Shown piece by piece: positions 1 to 12,227 of a stretch of DNA of 64,000 nucleotides. Below the pieces are notes generated by a model. That model ran no database searches. It saw only the letters and a list, made by a program, of their open reading frames with translations, and was not told where the DNA came from. The position numbers were made by a program, and so were the translations under genes. This stretch comes from Metarhizium brunneum. Its lineage: Eukaryota > Ascomycota > Sordariomycetes > Hypocreales > Clavicipitaceae. How positions within the stretch are numbered: the first letter of the stretch is position 1; every line of letters starts with the position of its first letter. The stretch covers positions 3,162,001-3,226,000 of the forward strand of contig NC_089426.1 of NCBI RefSeq assembly GCF_013426205.1, written 5' to 3'.

Positions 1-714
<714 letters not shown>

Positions 715-751
715 TTTGAAGGTATTAGATTATTGAGATTTGCAGTGTGTC

Positions 752-855
752 CTGACGGAAAGTGTCTTGTCAAAAGAGTCAGCAGCTGATATCTTCCATC
801 CGTCTGCATCAATGATGTTGATGAAGAAGAGGATTGTTGATGAGGACCAACTTAC
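752..855 (-). other. TEF1: Probable intron in the 5' untranslated leader of TEF1
   Basis: Upstream of the TEF1 ATG the minus strand shows a donor GTAAGT at 855-850 and an acceptor CCGTCAG ending at 752, with a CTGAC branch-like site between them. Leader introns are common in fungal TEF1 genes. The stretch above 860 is pyrimidine-rich on the minus strand (runs such as CTCACCTTTTTT near 950), as in strong fungal promoters. The transcription start is not located. Confidence 0.6.
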
Positions 856-1033
856 AAATTCGCAGATCGGATGCTTGAACCGGGTATGCGAGACGAGGAG
901 CGAAAAGAGAGAAAAATTCGCAAAGAGGTGGTGGGAGGAGGAGATTTAAAAAAGGTGAGTGGAGGAGGGGTGGAGTGACTGATGCTGGCTGCGGCGCGGG
1001 GCAACAGAGCAACGAGCACTGAGGGGAGACCAC

Positions 1034-3921
1034 CTTGACCAGCTAGCCCTAACAGGCCAGAAGTTTTTTTTTCTCCCCTCTGGGCTGCACCAAAGTCACT
1101 TGCAAGATTTTTTTTTGCTTTTTAGCGCCATGTTGTGCGTGGCGCAAGCCAATCAGCGGCCTGGCCTTGGCCCGGTGCTTCGTCATGTACCAGATGTACC
1201 TAGGAGTCCTTTACTACCAGTTCACCCGGTCACGATGACGGGCGAGCCTTGGAGGGGCAAAGAGGCCGCTGAGCTTTGCATCAAGGCTGCCCTTGGAAAC
1301 GACAAAGCCGCGGTGATGCACAAGTGAGGAAAGCTATAGGATACGAGTTTTTGACTGGAAAGCCGTAAGCTTATTCGAATATGAAGATGCACCATGAAAT
1401 ACAGCACTTTCTTCCTCTTGGTGCAACGTGGGCGTTGCCGCGCCGCGCCGCACATCGTGATGTGTCTCTCATGCTAAAGCTGCGACAATTCTGCGGACTC
1501 AACGTGGCTTTCTGAGCCCAGAGTTACTGAGATTGGATTTAATAGGACGAGGCTGTCTTTCTCTCAGCGCTTCGAGCCTTGAATAAAGATGCCGGCACGA
1601 GGAACCAAGAGCGGCGTCCTCTTGGCACAAATCACCAACAGCCTTCCCTCAACCCTCGTTCATCGTCCGAAAAAGAAGGTACATGGCATCTGTTAGCAGG
1701 TACAAAGTGGAGACGAGATTAGAACTAAGGAGAGAAAAAAAATTCAAAGGGACCCCGATTTTCCTGTGAGACAGAACCAGTCAGTTTCATCAATCGTTGC
1801 TGGCGGCCGGAGCTGTGTCTGCCCAACCCCTCCTTAGCGCAAGGCCCAAACAGAAAAAAAAATTTAAAAAATATCAGAAACCCTCTCCGGTACCAAGTTT
1901 GCCGTTGCCAGTAGTCGAGTCGTACTCACTCAGTGTGTGGTTTGTGACGAGACTCGACGGCGTGAGCCACGGCAAACGGTTGGGCAACCTGAGGCCATAG
2001 CATTTTAACCCTCTGATGGATTCAGATTTCGGGGTATACGCATGGCTATCTGGAGAATAGAAACATGATTGTATTATATGTATTTTGGCCTCAGCTTCAA
2101 TTTGCCGGTTTTGACATCTCACAGCCTTCTCCCTCGCAGTGAGTCCAGGCAAGCCCCATGTCTTGAGCCCGCATGTTCAAGATTGAAGCGTTCTGGCTGT
2201 CTGGGACACCAAACACCTGCATCTTAAGTTGCCGCCCCTCTCCAAACGTCATGCCCCACCATTGGGCCTCGCCACCCCTCTTCTTCCATGTCGTCGATGC
2301 AACATGGGCAGATACGTGATCTCACGGCGGATCCCATGAGACGATGTTAAAAAAGAATGCTGTGAGTCTTTACCGCTCGAATCACCCGTCTCTTTAGGCA
2401 GAAATTCCCGACAAATCATTCAGGTGGTACGCGCGCAAAAGGCGGTTTAGGCCGCGAGAGCCTCCGGCAAGCCGCCGTGCTTTTTTACCCCTCCATCCAA
2501 GCTCTTTTCATGGCGCACGAGACGAGGCTTGCAGCCAAAAATCTGCAAAAAGCTGACACCTGAGCTCAAGCCAACGTTCCCTTGGGGCGGGGCCAAGGGG
2601 GGGCCAAGGGGACACATGCAGTGAATTGACGCCTGTTGTTCAAACTTCAAGGACCCTGGCAGACCTGGTCCCCTCTGTGCTGCGCAAACTGAGTTGGCAA
2701 CGCTTCGTGTTGTACTCCGTACAGGAGGCGAATTGCTCCCAGCCACAGTGGGGCTGCGAGGCTCTATGTTGTAGCGGACTGGTCTGGACACTTGTGCAGG
2801 CAGAGGCAGGCCTTTATCTTTCAATGTAAGATTTGGTCTGGTTGCAGTACAGTTTCATATGAAGGCAGATCTTTATTGGTGCTTTGGACGCACCTTCCCA
2901 ACACATTCCATTTATGTTTTATATTATTTTGACATCATACAGTATATCCCATAGTAGATTACAATACGATGCAAAATACTCTGTACAGCGTAAGCTAGAA
3001 ACCCCCATTCAATGCAAGCATACCCCAAAGAAGTTAAAAGAAGCATGTGTTCGGTCTGCACTTGTGAGAGAGCTCGCATCTCGGGGTCTCCGTCTGCATT
3101 CCATAACGACGTGCATGTTTCCTTCGAGATGGCCGTGCACCGGGATTCCGAATAACATCACTGCGTGCCTGAAATTGGAGGAGAGCTTGCTGCCGTGCCT
3201 TGTAAAAACAAGGTTTCCGGATGGCTATTGCTGTATTACGATTTCATTTGCCGAGCTGCTGCCTAGCAGTTGCGAGTCGCCGAGGACATGGAGCCTACTT
3301 AAGTAGATTTACATTCGGACAACTTGCTAATTGCAATGCGCGACTACATGATATATATATATATTAGAGTGTGAATTGTTTCGCTCTGCAGTCAAAGTGA
3401 TATTACAAGCATGGTGCGAGTATCGGTACATATCTATCTATATATATTATATACTAGCCCTAATGGGAAATATTATAGCTAACTCAACTTCATTTTGCAC
3501 ACATCACAAGACTGTATTTGTACCCGACTTTGTGTAGCGCCGCCACTGCCCTTTATTCCCGTCCAAACTCGCACCTCAGACCTGACTTCGACCTGCTGAA
3601 TTCTTGGCCGCTAAATAGCCTCCCTCACCCGCCCAGTGCGCAGCTGTACCCGGCACATTTCCCGTCTTTAGGCGCCAGATAACTGCACCGACTATCGTTA
3701 TTGTAACATTTATTTACAGTTCTCGTGGCCTATTATTAATCCTGTTATTTGATACAAGTGCCTCAACGTTGTTATGTCGCCGGTTTCGAACCGCTGCTCG
3801 CGGTTTAATACATCCAATGTCGCTCTTACCCGCAATTCAACCCTCCTTCCCAAGTATTCTTGCTATAATCGTAAATTTACTTTGTCAAGTTCTTCCATCT
3901 ACCACCAACTCCACGTTGTCA
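1034..3921. other. Intergenic region between the TEF1 promoter and the MFS transporter
   Basis: No reading frame here looks like a protein. The left end is the TEF1 promoter; the right end is the 3' flank of the transporter. It contains a TACTCCGTAC motif at 2713-2722, an AT dinucleotide run near 3350-3364 and further TA-rich sequence near 3430-3455. Confidence 0.6.
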
Positions 3922-5417
3922 TTACTGATCTTTGCCGTTGGTCTCTCGATTCGCCTTGTCCTTCATAGATGCTCTAGGCGTCTTGAGGCCCATCAGCACC
4001 GCAGCTGAAACCACAGCTATACCGGTAGCTCCCATGTTGTACGCATATTCTCGACCCGCCCACCAGTACACACTTGTAAACAGGATCGGCCCAAGTCCAC
4101 GTCCCAATTGTCCCCAACTTCTCAGAATGCCTAGCTTCCCCCCACGTTCGTCTTCACTGGCCTCGAAGCTGCTCAGCGCGTTTAGTCCAGTCACCACCGT
4201 CGCCGATGTCATTGCAAGACACGTCGCCGCAGCATACAAGCCACCGATACCACCGGCTCTTCCTAAGAGGAAGAAGGCAGCCAAGCACGAAATAACGCCG
4301 ATTCTTACAGAGAGCAACGGAGGAAGTCGACGAGTCACTCCGCCTTGGAGAATAGATGCCACAAGACCAATATACCCCAGCAATCTCCCATTTTTACCAG
4401 AAGTGAACTCAAACAGTTCATAAGTCATGAATGATAGCGAACTTTCCATTCCTGAGAAAAAGAGAAGAAACAAGAAATGAACTGCATTGAGGACAACGTG
4501 GGAATTTGTTCTCTCCGCTGGTTTGGCCTTTGTCTTCTCCGTCCTCTTCTCTGACTTGGCTTCGTTTCCAATAAGAGATGGCAGAGTTTCCGGTAAGAAA
4601 AAGTATAGATATATCGTTTCGATTACAATGAGAGCCAAGCTAAAAGATGCGGCGGTTGCAAAGGGGTTTGCAGCGACGTGAGATTTTGTGCTTAGCCAAG
4701 CGCCCAATCCAGGTCCGAATGTGAAGGCAATGGAGAAGCAAGCTCCGATCACCGCCATGGTGGACCCTCTAGTCGATTCGTCTGAGATATCACTTGCCAT
4801 TGCAGTTGCTAACTGGACATTTCCCTCGGATAGACCTCCAACAATGCGGCTTGCGACAAAGGTGCGGAAGTCAATGGCCGCAACCCAAAGGAGCACCGAC
4901 AGCACGTTTCCGCACATGGACGTCAATAGAGCGGTGCGTCGGCCGTATCGGTCAGAGAGCCTTCCAATAAGAGGGGAAGCAATCGCTTGCAACAACCTAT
5001 GCGTCATGGTTAGAGTGGCCATGAGAGGGCCGTGCCATTGAAGAGGTAGTCTTGGATCCAGCGTACGAGAACAACGAGCCCATGGCTCCTCCAAGGAGAA
5101 CAATATCATATCGGGAGTCGATGGGACGTGAAAACGAAGCTTTGTATTTGTTCAGGCCCCCGAGAACCTGTTGCAGCAATGTTGGCGGCCCACCCGGGAT
5201 CAGCGACGGCGCTTCTCGATCTCGATAGAACTCCAGCAGCTTGGGGAAGAGTGGAAGAATGAATGTGAAGGAGATCTAAAGCCAGGAGACAGGACAGAGT
5301 TAGGAGTCGCTACATTCTGCCTAGCTCATGGGAGGTGATTTATACCAGATCCAACAACAGCGACAACACAATCACCTTCAAGACTCTCTTCCTGGTCGCA
5401 GGATCCACCGCTGCCAT
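3922..5417 (-). CDS. MFS transporter, MFSD10/YCR023C-like
   Basis: Membrane permease of the major facilitator superfamily; substrate unknown. Exons on the minus strand are 5346-5417, 5067-5275 and 3922-4996 (introns of 70 and 70 nt, both GT-AG), giving 451 residues. The start MAAVDPATRKRVLKV is followed by the first membrane segment IVLSLLLDLISFTFILPLF. The family motif YDIVLLGGAMGSLFS runs across the second junction into LLQAIASPLIGRLSDRYGRR, the MFS loop 2-3 signature. The remaining membrane helices follow, with a charged, lysine-rich central loop (EKRTEKTKAKPAE). The short first exon is needed to supply helix 1. The C-terminus is short and polar. It stands alone between TEF1 and a P450, with no sign of an operon-like pairing. 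Family assignment is firm; its transported compound cannot be told. Confidence 0.88.
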
Positions 5418-6836
5418 GGTGGCAATTTCGATGTGCAAGCTCGTACGTGATGTAAGCGTCGAAACGGTCGAGAGAGCCGCATGTGTCAACAGAGCCAGTC
5501 AACAACCATGGAGAGAGGGGCAAGAAGCTTCGTCAGTAGTAAAAAGAGAAGGATGCGCAAGTTTAAATGACGACGGACGCACGGAGAATATCAGACACGA
5601 AACGAAACCTAAGGAGGTCAGTTGTCAGACGGATGGATCCGCAGAGATGCGAATCGGGAACAAGCAGTGGGCCGCCCTGACCTCCCCGGGACTCCTTGGC
5701 CAACGGCAGAGGCCAATCTGATTGTACATGATGACCGTGACCCTGCGGGTTTGACGGGCTGGGGCGAACACCAAATCCAGGGGTGTCAAAAGTGATGGGC
5801 GAACAGCTCCACTGGAAACTGGGCCGTTTCGTCGTCGGGTCCCGTTCGTACCTGAGCAATTACGTCGACACCCCATCTCAAAACTCCCAGGACTCTCTCT
5901 CTCCCCCCCCCTCTCCAGTCTATTCTGAAAGCAGCTCAGAGGGCAGCACAATCGTCTTCTAGATGCCCCACGAGTACCATATGTTTGTTCCAGTCTAATA
6001 CTACGAGTTGCACTCGAGCCGCATTAATTCCCGCACGAGGGCTTGGAACGCCGAGGAATGTGAAATGATTGAATTGGCAGCCACGGCTGTCGCATTTCTC
6101 GATGCGCGTCTTCTCGAATTGTGTGGTCGCACCGAATCGGAATATAAATGGCATGTCTCGTATCAAGTACGACACTACGACCAGGTCGCTCAGGTCCAGG
6201 ATTTCGAACAAATAGCCGAGAACAACACATGCAACATCAACGGGGTGGTACGGACGTCATTGTGTTATGCAAGAAGCTTCTCGATCTGCTCTGCCAGTCC
6301 GTTAAGGCTGCCTTCTTTAAATGCATGATACAATCACTCACTACAACAATCTATTAGATGTGTATCCTAAACCCTTTGAGGGAAAGTAACGCGACGAAGG
6401 CGGCTGCCTGGTCCTGACAATCCTCTGGAGGGTTTTCCGCTGATAAATTTAATGAAACATTTCATCATTGGATAAGTTTTTGGAAATGCTAGGCTTAGCA
6501 GGTATGCGGTCCAAGTATTGAACACAATACTGCGCATTATTTCCCGGGCAGCTTAGGGTCTATACCCATCGGTCAATCCAACCCTTTTTCGTTTCACAAT
6601 CATCGTTAACATCATAAACTACATAGGAGATACTGGTCAAGCTATTATTTGACCACCATGGTACAAACAAGGGCTTACTAGATTGCGCATATTATACCCC
6701 CCACCATTGTAGCCGCCCATGACATACTCTCAAAGGGTAACATTGGCAGCATTCCCCCCCAAATATTTACTTTCGGACGAATCAAACCCGGCGACACTCA
6801 GGACAAATCGTATGCCCTCTGACCCCTGGATTCGTG
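5418..6836. other. Intergenic region, no gene seen
   Basis: Upstream of the MFS gene and downstream of the P450, both on the minus strand. The short frames present (for example near 6008-6328) have no recognisable domain, codon bias or splice continuation. Confidence 0.5.
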
Positions 6837-8730
6837 TTAGCCAACGTCCCACCACATATCGTTGTCTTGGCCTGTAGGCTGTACCTTGTAAGGGATAGGG
6901 ATAAAGTAGTCAGACGCCATTTGACCATCTCGCGGGGTCGTTTCGAAAATGTTCAAGACTCCAGTATCTCCAGGACGGACATCAACACCATTTCCCCACT
7001 GACGGAACAGTTTGGCCAGGACCAGGTACATCTCCGCTAGCGCAAGGGCCTTACCCAAGCAACTTCGCGTTCCACCACCAAATACTGTCAGATGTTTTTC
7101 AAGTCGATCCCCATCGTCAAGCCAGCGCTCGGGCTGAAAGCTTAATGGGTCTGGGAATATGTCTTCGTCCATGACAGTCATATACGGGCTCATACTAACC
7201 ACGGTCCCTACAGGGATTCGCCACTCTCTCATCCTCTCATGATCATGAAGAAGAAATTCTTCATCCAAAGCAATTCGGGAAAGCCTTCCACTCGTACCAA
7301 TGCTGTGGCGGAGAGCCTCTCTAACAACGGCTCGCAAATACGGCAAACTTTCCAATTTCGCCAGCGGTATAACTTCATTGGCGTCAGGGATAGCGACAAA
7401 TAGTTCGTCCCGGAGCTTTCGAAGCGTTGATTCTTGATTGACAAGATGGAATGTTGCCAGTGATAGAGCCCACGACGACGTAAGAGTGCCTCCTTGCACC
7501 AGAATTTGTGCTTCTTGGGCTAGCCTGGCCGGTGTCTTCTCACAGTCCGGAAGGTTCTCTGAAGAGAGCAATTCATGCAAAATGGTTGGGTGGCTCACGT
7601 CCAGCTTCCATTGTCCTGTATTCTCTGTCGACTTGACTTTTTGAATTTGCTGAAGGATATCGTTCTTCATCTTCAGAAATCCTGACCAGCCTAGTTTGGG
7701 GTTAGCATCATGTTGAGGTTTCGGACAATCACGTTCATACCTGGAATCCACCGTCCCGAAAGAGGCTCTGGCATACTATTTATCAGGGTGAGAGCCCAAT
7801 TTGCATGCTTGACGATCAGTCCCATATGAGTTCCCATCAATAAATTGTCAGTCACCTCGCGGCCAAAATCCGGGCGTTCAACTATAATGCTTTGTTAATG
7901 ATGCTTCGGGAAACATCTGGGCAGAGTGGGACAGACTTAGGTGATCGCTTCGAGCAAACGCATATTCATTAATGACATCTTTACACGCTCAAGTTAGTTA
8001 TCCTGCTAACCAGTAACACTTCACCATTTCCAAAACACATACCGTTCGTGAAAGCCGAGAAAGGATACATGATGTTGATTGGCGTGCCACATTGAGTAGC
8101 GGCATACTTGTGGAAGGCTTCAAGAAGACTATCGACTCGTTCTTCGATAACTGGTTGGAGATTTCGAACACTATGAGTCGAGAAGAATGCATTGAGAGCC
8201 GACCGGCGCAGCTTGTGGTGATCATGATCGATTGTTGCGAGGGAACTATCTATCAGAGAGGTCAGATATCTATATCTGGGCAGCAAAGTCCCTGCTAATA
8301 GTCTTACCTGGAGCTCCAAACTACAACAGCTGAGTTAACTTTTACATTGCTGTCACAACTGGCCAGGGACACTACTCGCCTGTTTTGTCCAGAACGTCCA
8401 CTTTTGTCGAGGCCTGGTTGGCCCTCCAAACAAATCAGAGTGGAAGTCGTGCTGTCTAACATGCACCTCCCAAGGGTTAATACGGACCACAGAACCGTAC
8501 TCTTTATGCAGTTCCATAATCTTGAAGGTGTATTTGCCGCCGAGGACAATATCATAATATAGCTCATAGTACTGCGTCAGGGCCGCAAGTCTTGGCCCGG
8601 GTATGTGGGCAATAGGGCTGAGCCAAAGCCTCTGCACAGCAAGAACAGTAGCATATCCGAGGCAAACGACGAAAACAACGGCCAGGGTCTGTCCCCAGGT
8701 GATGGTTGACCAGCAAGTGTAGATAGCCAT
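6837..8730 (-). CDS. Cytochrome P450 monooxygenase, six exons
   Basis: Haem-thiolate monooxygenase anchored in the ER membrane; substrate unknown. Exons on the minus strand: 8380-8730, 8308-8320, 8043-8249, 7937-7978, 7741-7881 and 6837-7690, giving 535 residues with every junction in frame. A membrane anchor lies at about residues 12-33, followed by the proline-rich hinge IPGPRLAALTQYY. The I-helix region is VQGGTLTSSW. ExxR is EALR (376-379), PERW is at 438-441, and the haem loop is FGGGTRSCLG (455-464) with ligand Cys462. The second exon is only 13 nt and encodes FGAP plus the first base of the next codon. The intron before it uses a GC donor (CAG|GCGAGT). The other introns are 50-64 nt, GT-AG. 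No terpene cyclase, PKS or NRPS gene is adjacent, so there is no evidence for a secondary-metabolite cluster. Confidence 0.92.
8308..8320 (-). other. 13-nt microexon of the P450 gene
   Basis: TTTGGAGCTCCAG lies between an acceptor (TTGTAG) and a donor (GTAAGA). It encodes the start of the FGAP(G/D)S segment usual in this P450 group, before the conserved IDHDxHxxRR helix. The preceding intron (8321-8379, 59 nt) starts with GC rather than GT; the following one (8250-8307) is canonical. Confidence 0.8.
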
Positions 8731-11700
8731 ATTCGAACAAAGGAATCCAAGGAATCCCCGGGGAACCCAACCGGAGTAGGAAACAGGATCCTGCTCAACC
8801 CCGAAAGCGCCAGGTTATATATCCCAGGTTCGGCTGAAGTTCTATCAACTGCCGACAAGATCCAGGTGGGGAACCAAAGCACTATCCCGTTCGATGTGAC
8901 AAGTCATTCGAGGAGTTGCAAGTAGGGTTTAGGACAGGAGCGCCACTCTGAAATCCTGGTTCCGCCACATCGACATAGCAGTTGCAAGAAAAGCCACCTC
9001 GTGGTTCAGCTCTGTCGTCTTCTTATGCCTTTTTTGTTCACCACATTCCGACAGGCGCCAAACGGATCCAGTCGTTATCCTTGTCATCGTGCCATTGTGG
9101 AGCGTCTTCCCAAACCTTGAGAGGCGGTGACCCCCGTCTGGACAACTTAGGACGCAGGAGACGGCGGCATTTGCGGCTCAAATCATAGGGCCCCGGCCGT
9201 AGACTGTGTACAAGACGACAAAAGTGTGAGCCCTAACGGCCGAGAAGGAAGCGGGCGTGTTTCTTTATTGAGACAGAGACAGGCTCAGCGATGATATTCG
9301 AAACCCCAATGCCTAAAATAGACAGGGTGGCCCGACACGGCGGACATGACTTGTGTCAAGCGGGCCGAATCTACCTCGGAGAAAATGGGACGGCTCATGC
9401 AAGTGAGTTGTGATGATGGAAAGCGGCGAAACGCACAACATCCATTCAGTTGGGCATCGAACCGTTCGCCCAGCCCAAATGCCGAGATGAGTTGCATGAT
9501 GGGTTCGTCGACGCCAGCCGGGCACGGTTGTGCTCATTCTCCAACCCTGACAAGCCAGACTGCTCAAGGAGAAAATAAAAATAACATCCAAATGGACGAC
9601 GCGTAGTACAGGGACCGCCGAAGTTCCTGCCTGCATATTTGACAGCCCTGGACAACCAACTGCAAGGGGACAGACTGACTCTTCCCAGAAGGGAACCAAT
9701 TGGAATAAGCGGCGTTCCGGAGTTGCCTGCGCTTGTTTCCATATAGCATGGTAACACTGCTCGAGCCCTAGGCATTCACAAAGATGATTGCAACCTAACA
9801 TCACACATTGGTTTTCTTCCATGGGAAAATTTCATCACTTGTCACCATCCTATTATACGCCTACGGGTCCGAGAAGAGGTGAAAACGGCACACAGCGTCT
9901 TCGTGAAATTGGAAGATCGGCACCAAGCAGCGTCGCACTACAGTTGATCGCTGCCTTCGGTCAGAGCGAAGCCTCAATTGGGCAGCGATACTCCAAGTTA
10001 CCGCGTCATTCTACTCTTGAACTTTCTCATGGACATGTCGAATCGAATAGTCTAAATGGTGAACCATGAGCGGTGTGAGTTACAAAATGTTGTTGGGACG
10101 CCCGAGTCTGCCGGGGGCGAGCTTCATATGTTGCTAGATGGGAGGAGAACCCTGTAAGTGCGGCTTGCTTATTTGTGTGCTAAAGCAGCAAAACTAGTAT
10201 GACTCCAATAGCTAACTAATAAACAGCAAAGCATCACTGATATCATTGACCAATCTCGGGTGTAGAGACGCAAAGGGTGGTGTTCGCTCACAGGCTTCAC
10301 CTCCCGTCACATGCCCACGGTAGTAGAGTCACAGACATCCAATAGAGTCAAGGAATTCGAACAACGCTCCCAGATCGAAACCAAGTTCGGGACCACCCAC
10401 CTGCGAGTCCAAAGCTAACCATTCCCAGAATTCTTCTCCGTGCCACACATCGTCACACAACATGCAGGCTTATCCCCCAGCTCGCCAGCCAGTTCATCTA
10501 TCTAGACTCCCGTGGCCCTTTCATGTCAGAACATGACCTCAACTGCCCTCGTCACCCGGGTTTCACCCCTCCAAAACGCTGAGAAAATAGAGAAACCGGC
10601 TCATGTAACCATACCCTATGTCGAGTAACAGTGGCATCAACTGACGTGGGAGACGGAGCAACTCCGAAGGACCCCGATAGGTTACGGTAGGTAAAACGGT
10701 CGATAAAAGGAACACATGAGGGCTGCGTGGATCGAATGAGGTATATCAAAGCGTGGAACAGGTGGTTTTCTTTGCTCGGAGAGGGCGGGCTGTGTCGCCG
10801 TAGGGTACGTGTGATCGGGGAAAAGGACTGATGGTGGTGGCTTTTGTGGAAGGCGCCAGTGGTGGCCACGGGAGATGGGGGCGATGTGAGACAACAAAGG
10901 AATAGAGATTCGATTTTCAGGTCCTAGGAAAGAGAACTTCTGAGAAGCGGTGAGGTTCAAGACAACCACTGAGATTGATGTTAGACCTCTGATTCACGAG
11001 ATCCTTTGTAAATGCGCGGATGGGCTACCCCCCTCCGGGGACACAGGTCTAAATTGGAAGATCAAGTCAGTATCACCATCCATCTCCAGCAACAAGCCCT
11101 CATATTTGTCAATGCGTTCAATACGTTGGTCGGCATAGAAATGCCGCAACCGTCGAGGCAGGTCATAACCCTGTTGCACGCACAAACAGAACAATCTCCA
11201 GGACAAAGGCCTACACTACCGCCGCTTCAAAACAACTTGCCTGCCCCCCCAATACATGGTCCATCCGGCAAAAAGCACCATCTCCATGTCTCCCACACCC
11301 GTCATGGCTTGCAACTCCACAACTTCGTGCCGTGCCGTTTTCTGCGAATTCAGTCCCACTTCGGCGCCGCCGCCGTGTCCCCACAACTACCCGCGATGCA
11401 GATATTTCTCCGATATGCTTTGACCGATTCCAGCTTGACATTGACCGGTCAAGGTTGAAGCTGTGCTCTGCCGAGACCGGTAACTGAACTTGCATCCCTC
11501 TGCGAGTAGGCCTGAGCGGCTTCGTCGCGACATTTCCCCCAAACACGTCTGGAAATCAAGTCCCATCGAATCGAAAGCTTCGGCAACTTCTAAAATTCGT
11601 TATTATTTCTCCATTGCTGGATGCTATGTAAAATCTGCGTCCTGAGACGAATATCATGTGTATGATCGAGAGTCTATGTCTTTTTGTTCCCAAACATATC

Positions 11701-12032
11701 AGTGTCGGTGCTGTTTTTCCAATTCCGTTCGAAACCCCAGTCTATTTTTTTTGTTTTGTCCGTTCCCAAGTACACCCAATATTACACAAGGAGAGGTCAA
11801 TTATTTTGAAGAAAAGCGCCAAATCAGAAAACTTAAAAAACAAGGGCGTCCGGATAAGTATCGCGAATGCGTACTAGGTCGAGGGCGTTCATCGATCGAT
11901 GCCGTCGCGAGCCTGTCCCATCTTGGTTAGTTGGACTGACGACACAGTTAAGAGAGGCATCGCGCTTACCTGACCAGGTACATTGCTTGATACAGCGCCT
12001 CGGGGCCGATGCCCGGCGATAGGTCATCTCAA
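8731..12032. other. Gene-poor region, left half
   Basis: About 3.3 kb without a supportable gene. Several frames of 70-170 codons occur on both strands (for example 9313-9822 minus, 11211-11546 minus), but they overlap one another and lack domains, splice continuity and codon bias. It could hold untranslated RNA, but nothing in it is recognisable. Confidence 0.5.
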
Positions 12033-12110
12033 TCAAGATGTTCGACCTTTCGGGGGCTTCGGGGCATTCGGCTTGGCCACGCCGGTTGTGTCGTATGGAC
12101 CACGAGGCAT
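12033..12110 (-). CDS. Candidate small ORF (25 codons) with promoter signals
   Basis: An ATG in a good fungal context (CAATCAAAATGCC) opens a 25-residue frame reading MPRGPYDTTGVAKPNAPKPP and ending GRTS. A TATAAAT box lies about 110 bp upstream on the same strand (12221-12227). Downstream on the same strand is a canonical-looking intron, GTAAGC...CTAACC...GGGACAG (roughly 11911-11968). This suggests a real minus-strand transcription unit here. The product is not recognised. The frame may be a short protein, an upstream ORF, or part of a longer spliced gene whose frame I could not resolve. Confidence 0.35.
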   Translation of the reverse strand: MPRGPYDTTGVAKPNAPKPPKGRTS

Positions 12111-12220
12111 TTTGATTGCGTTAGGCTGAGGAGGATGTATTGGGCACTCGGGAAGAGGCAGGGTCCAGATGCTTGAAGGGTGACGAATTTAGGTCTCGTT
12201 AACCGTGGCTACCGCCTGGT

Positions 12221-12227
12221 ATTTATA
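12221..12227 (-). promoter_or_regulatory. TATA box for the small minus-strand unit
   Basis: TATAAAT on the minus strand within the context TGGGGTATAAATACCAGG, about 110 bp before the ATG at 12110. Confidence 0.45.

Noticed and set aside
3780..3800. Possible tRNA B-box (GGTTCGAAACC on the minus strand)
   Set aside because: The flanking bases do not form a T-arm stem or an acceptor stem with sequence 60-70 bases away.
6837..8730. Secondary-metabolite cluster around the P450
   Set aside because: Only one MFS gene is near, and no synthase, cyclase or transferase backbone gene lies within reach.
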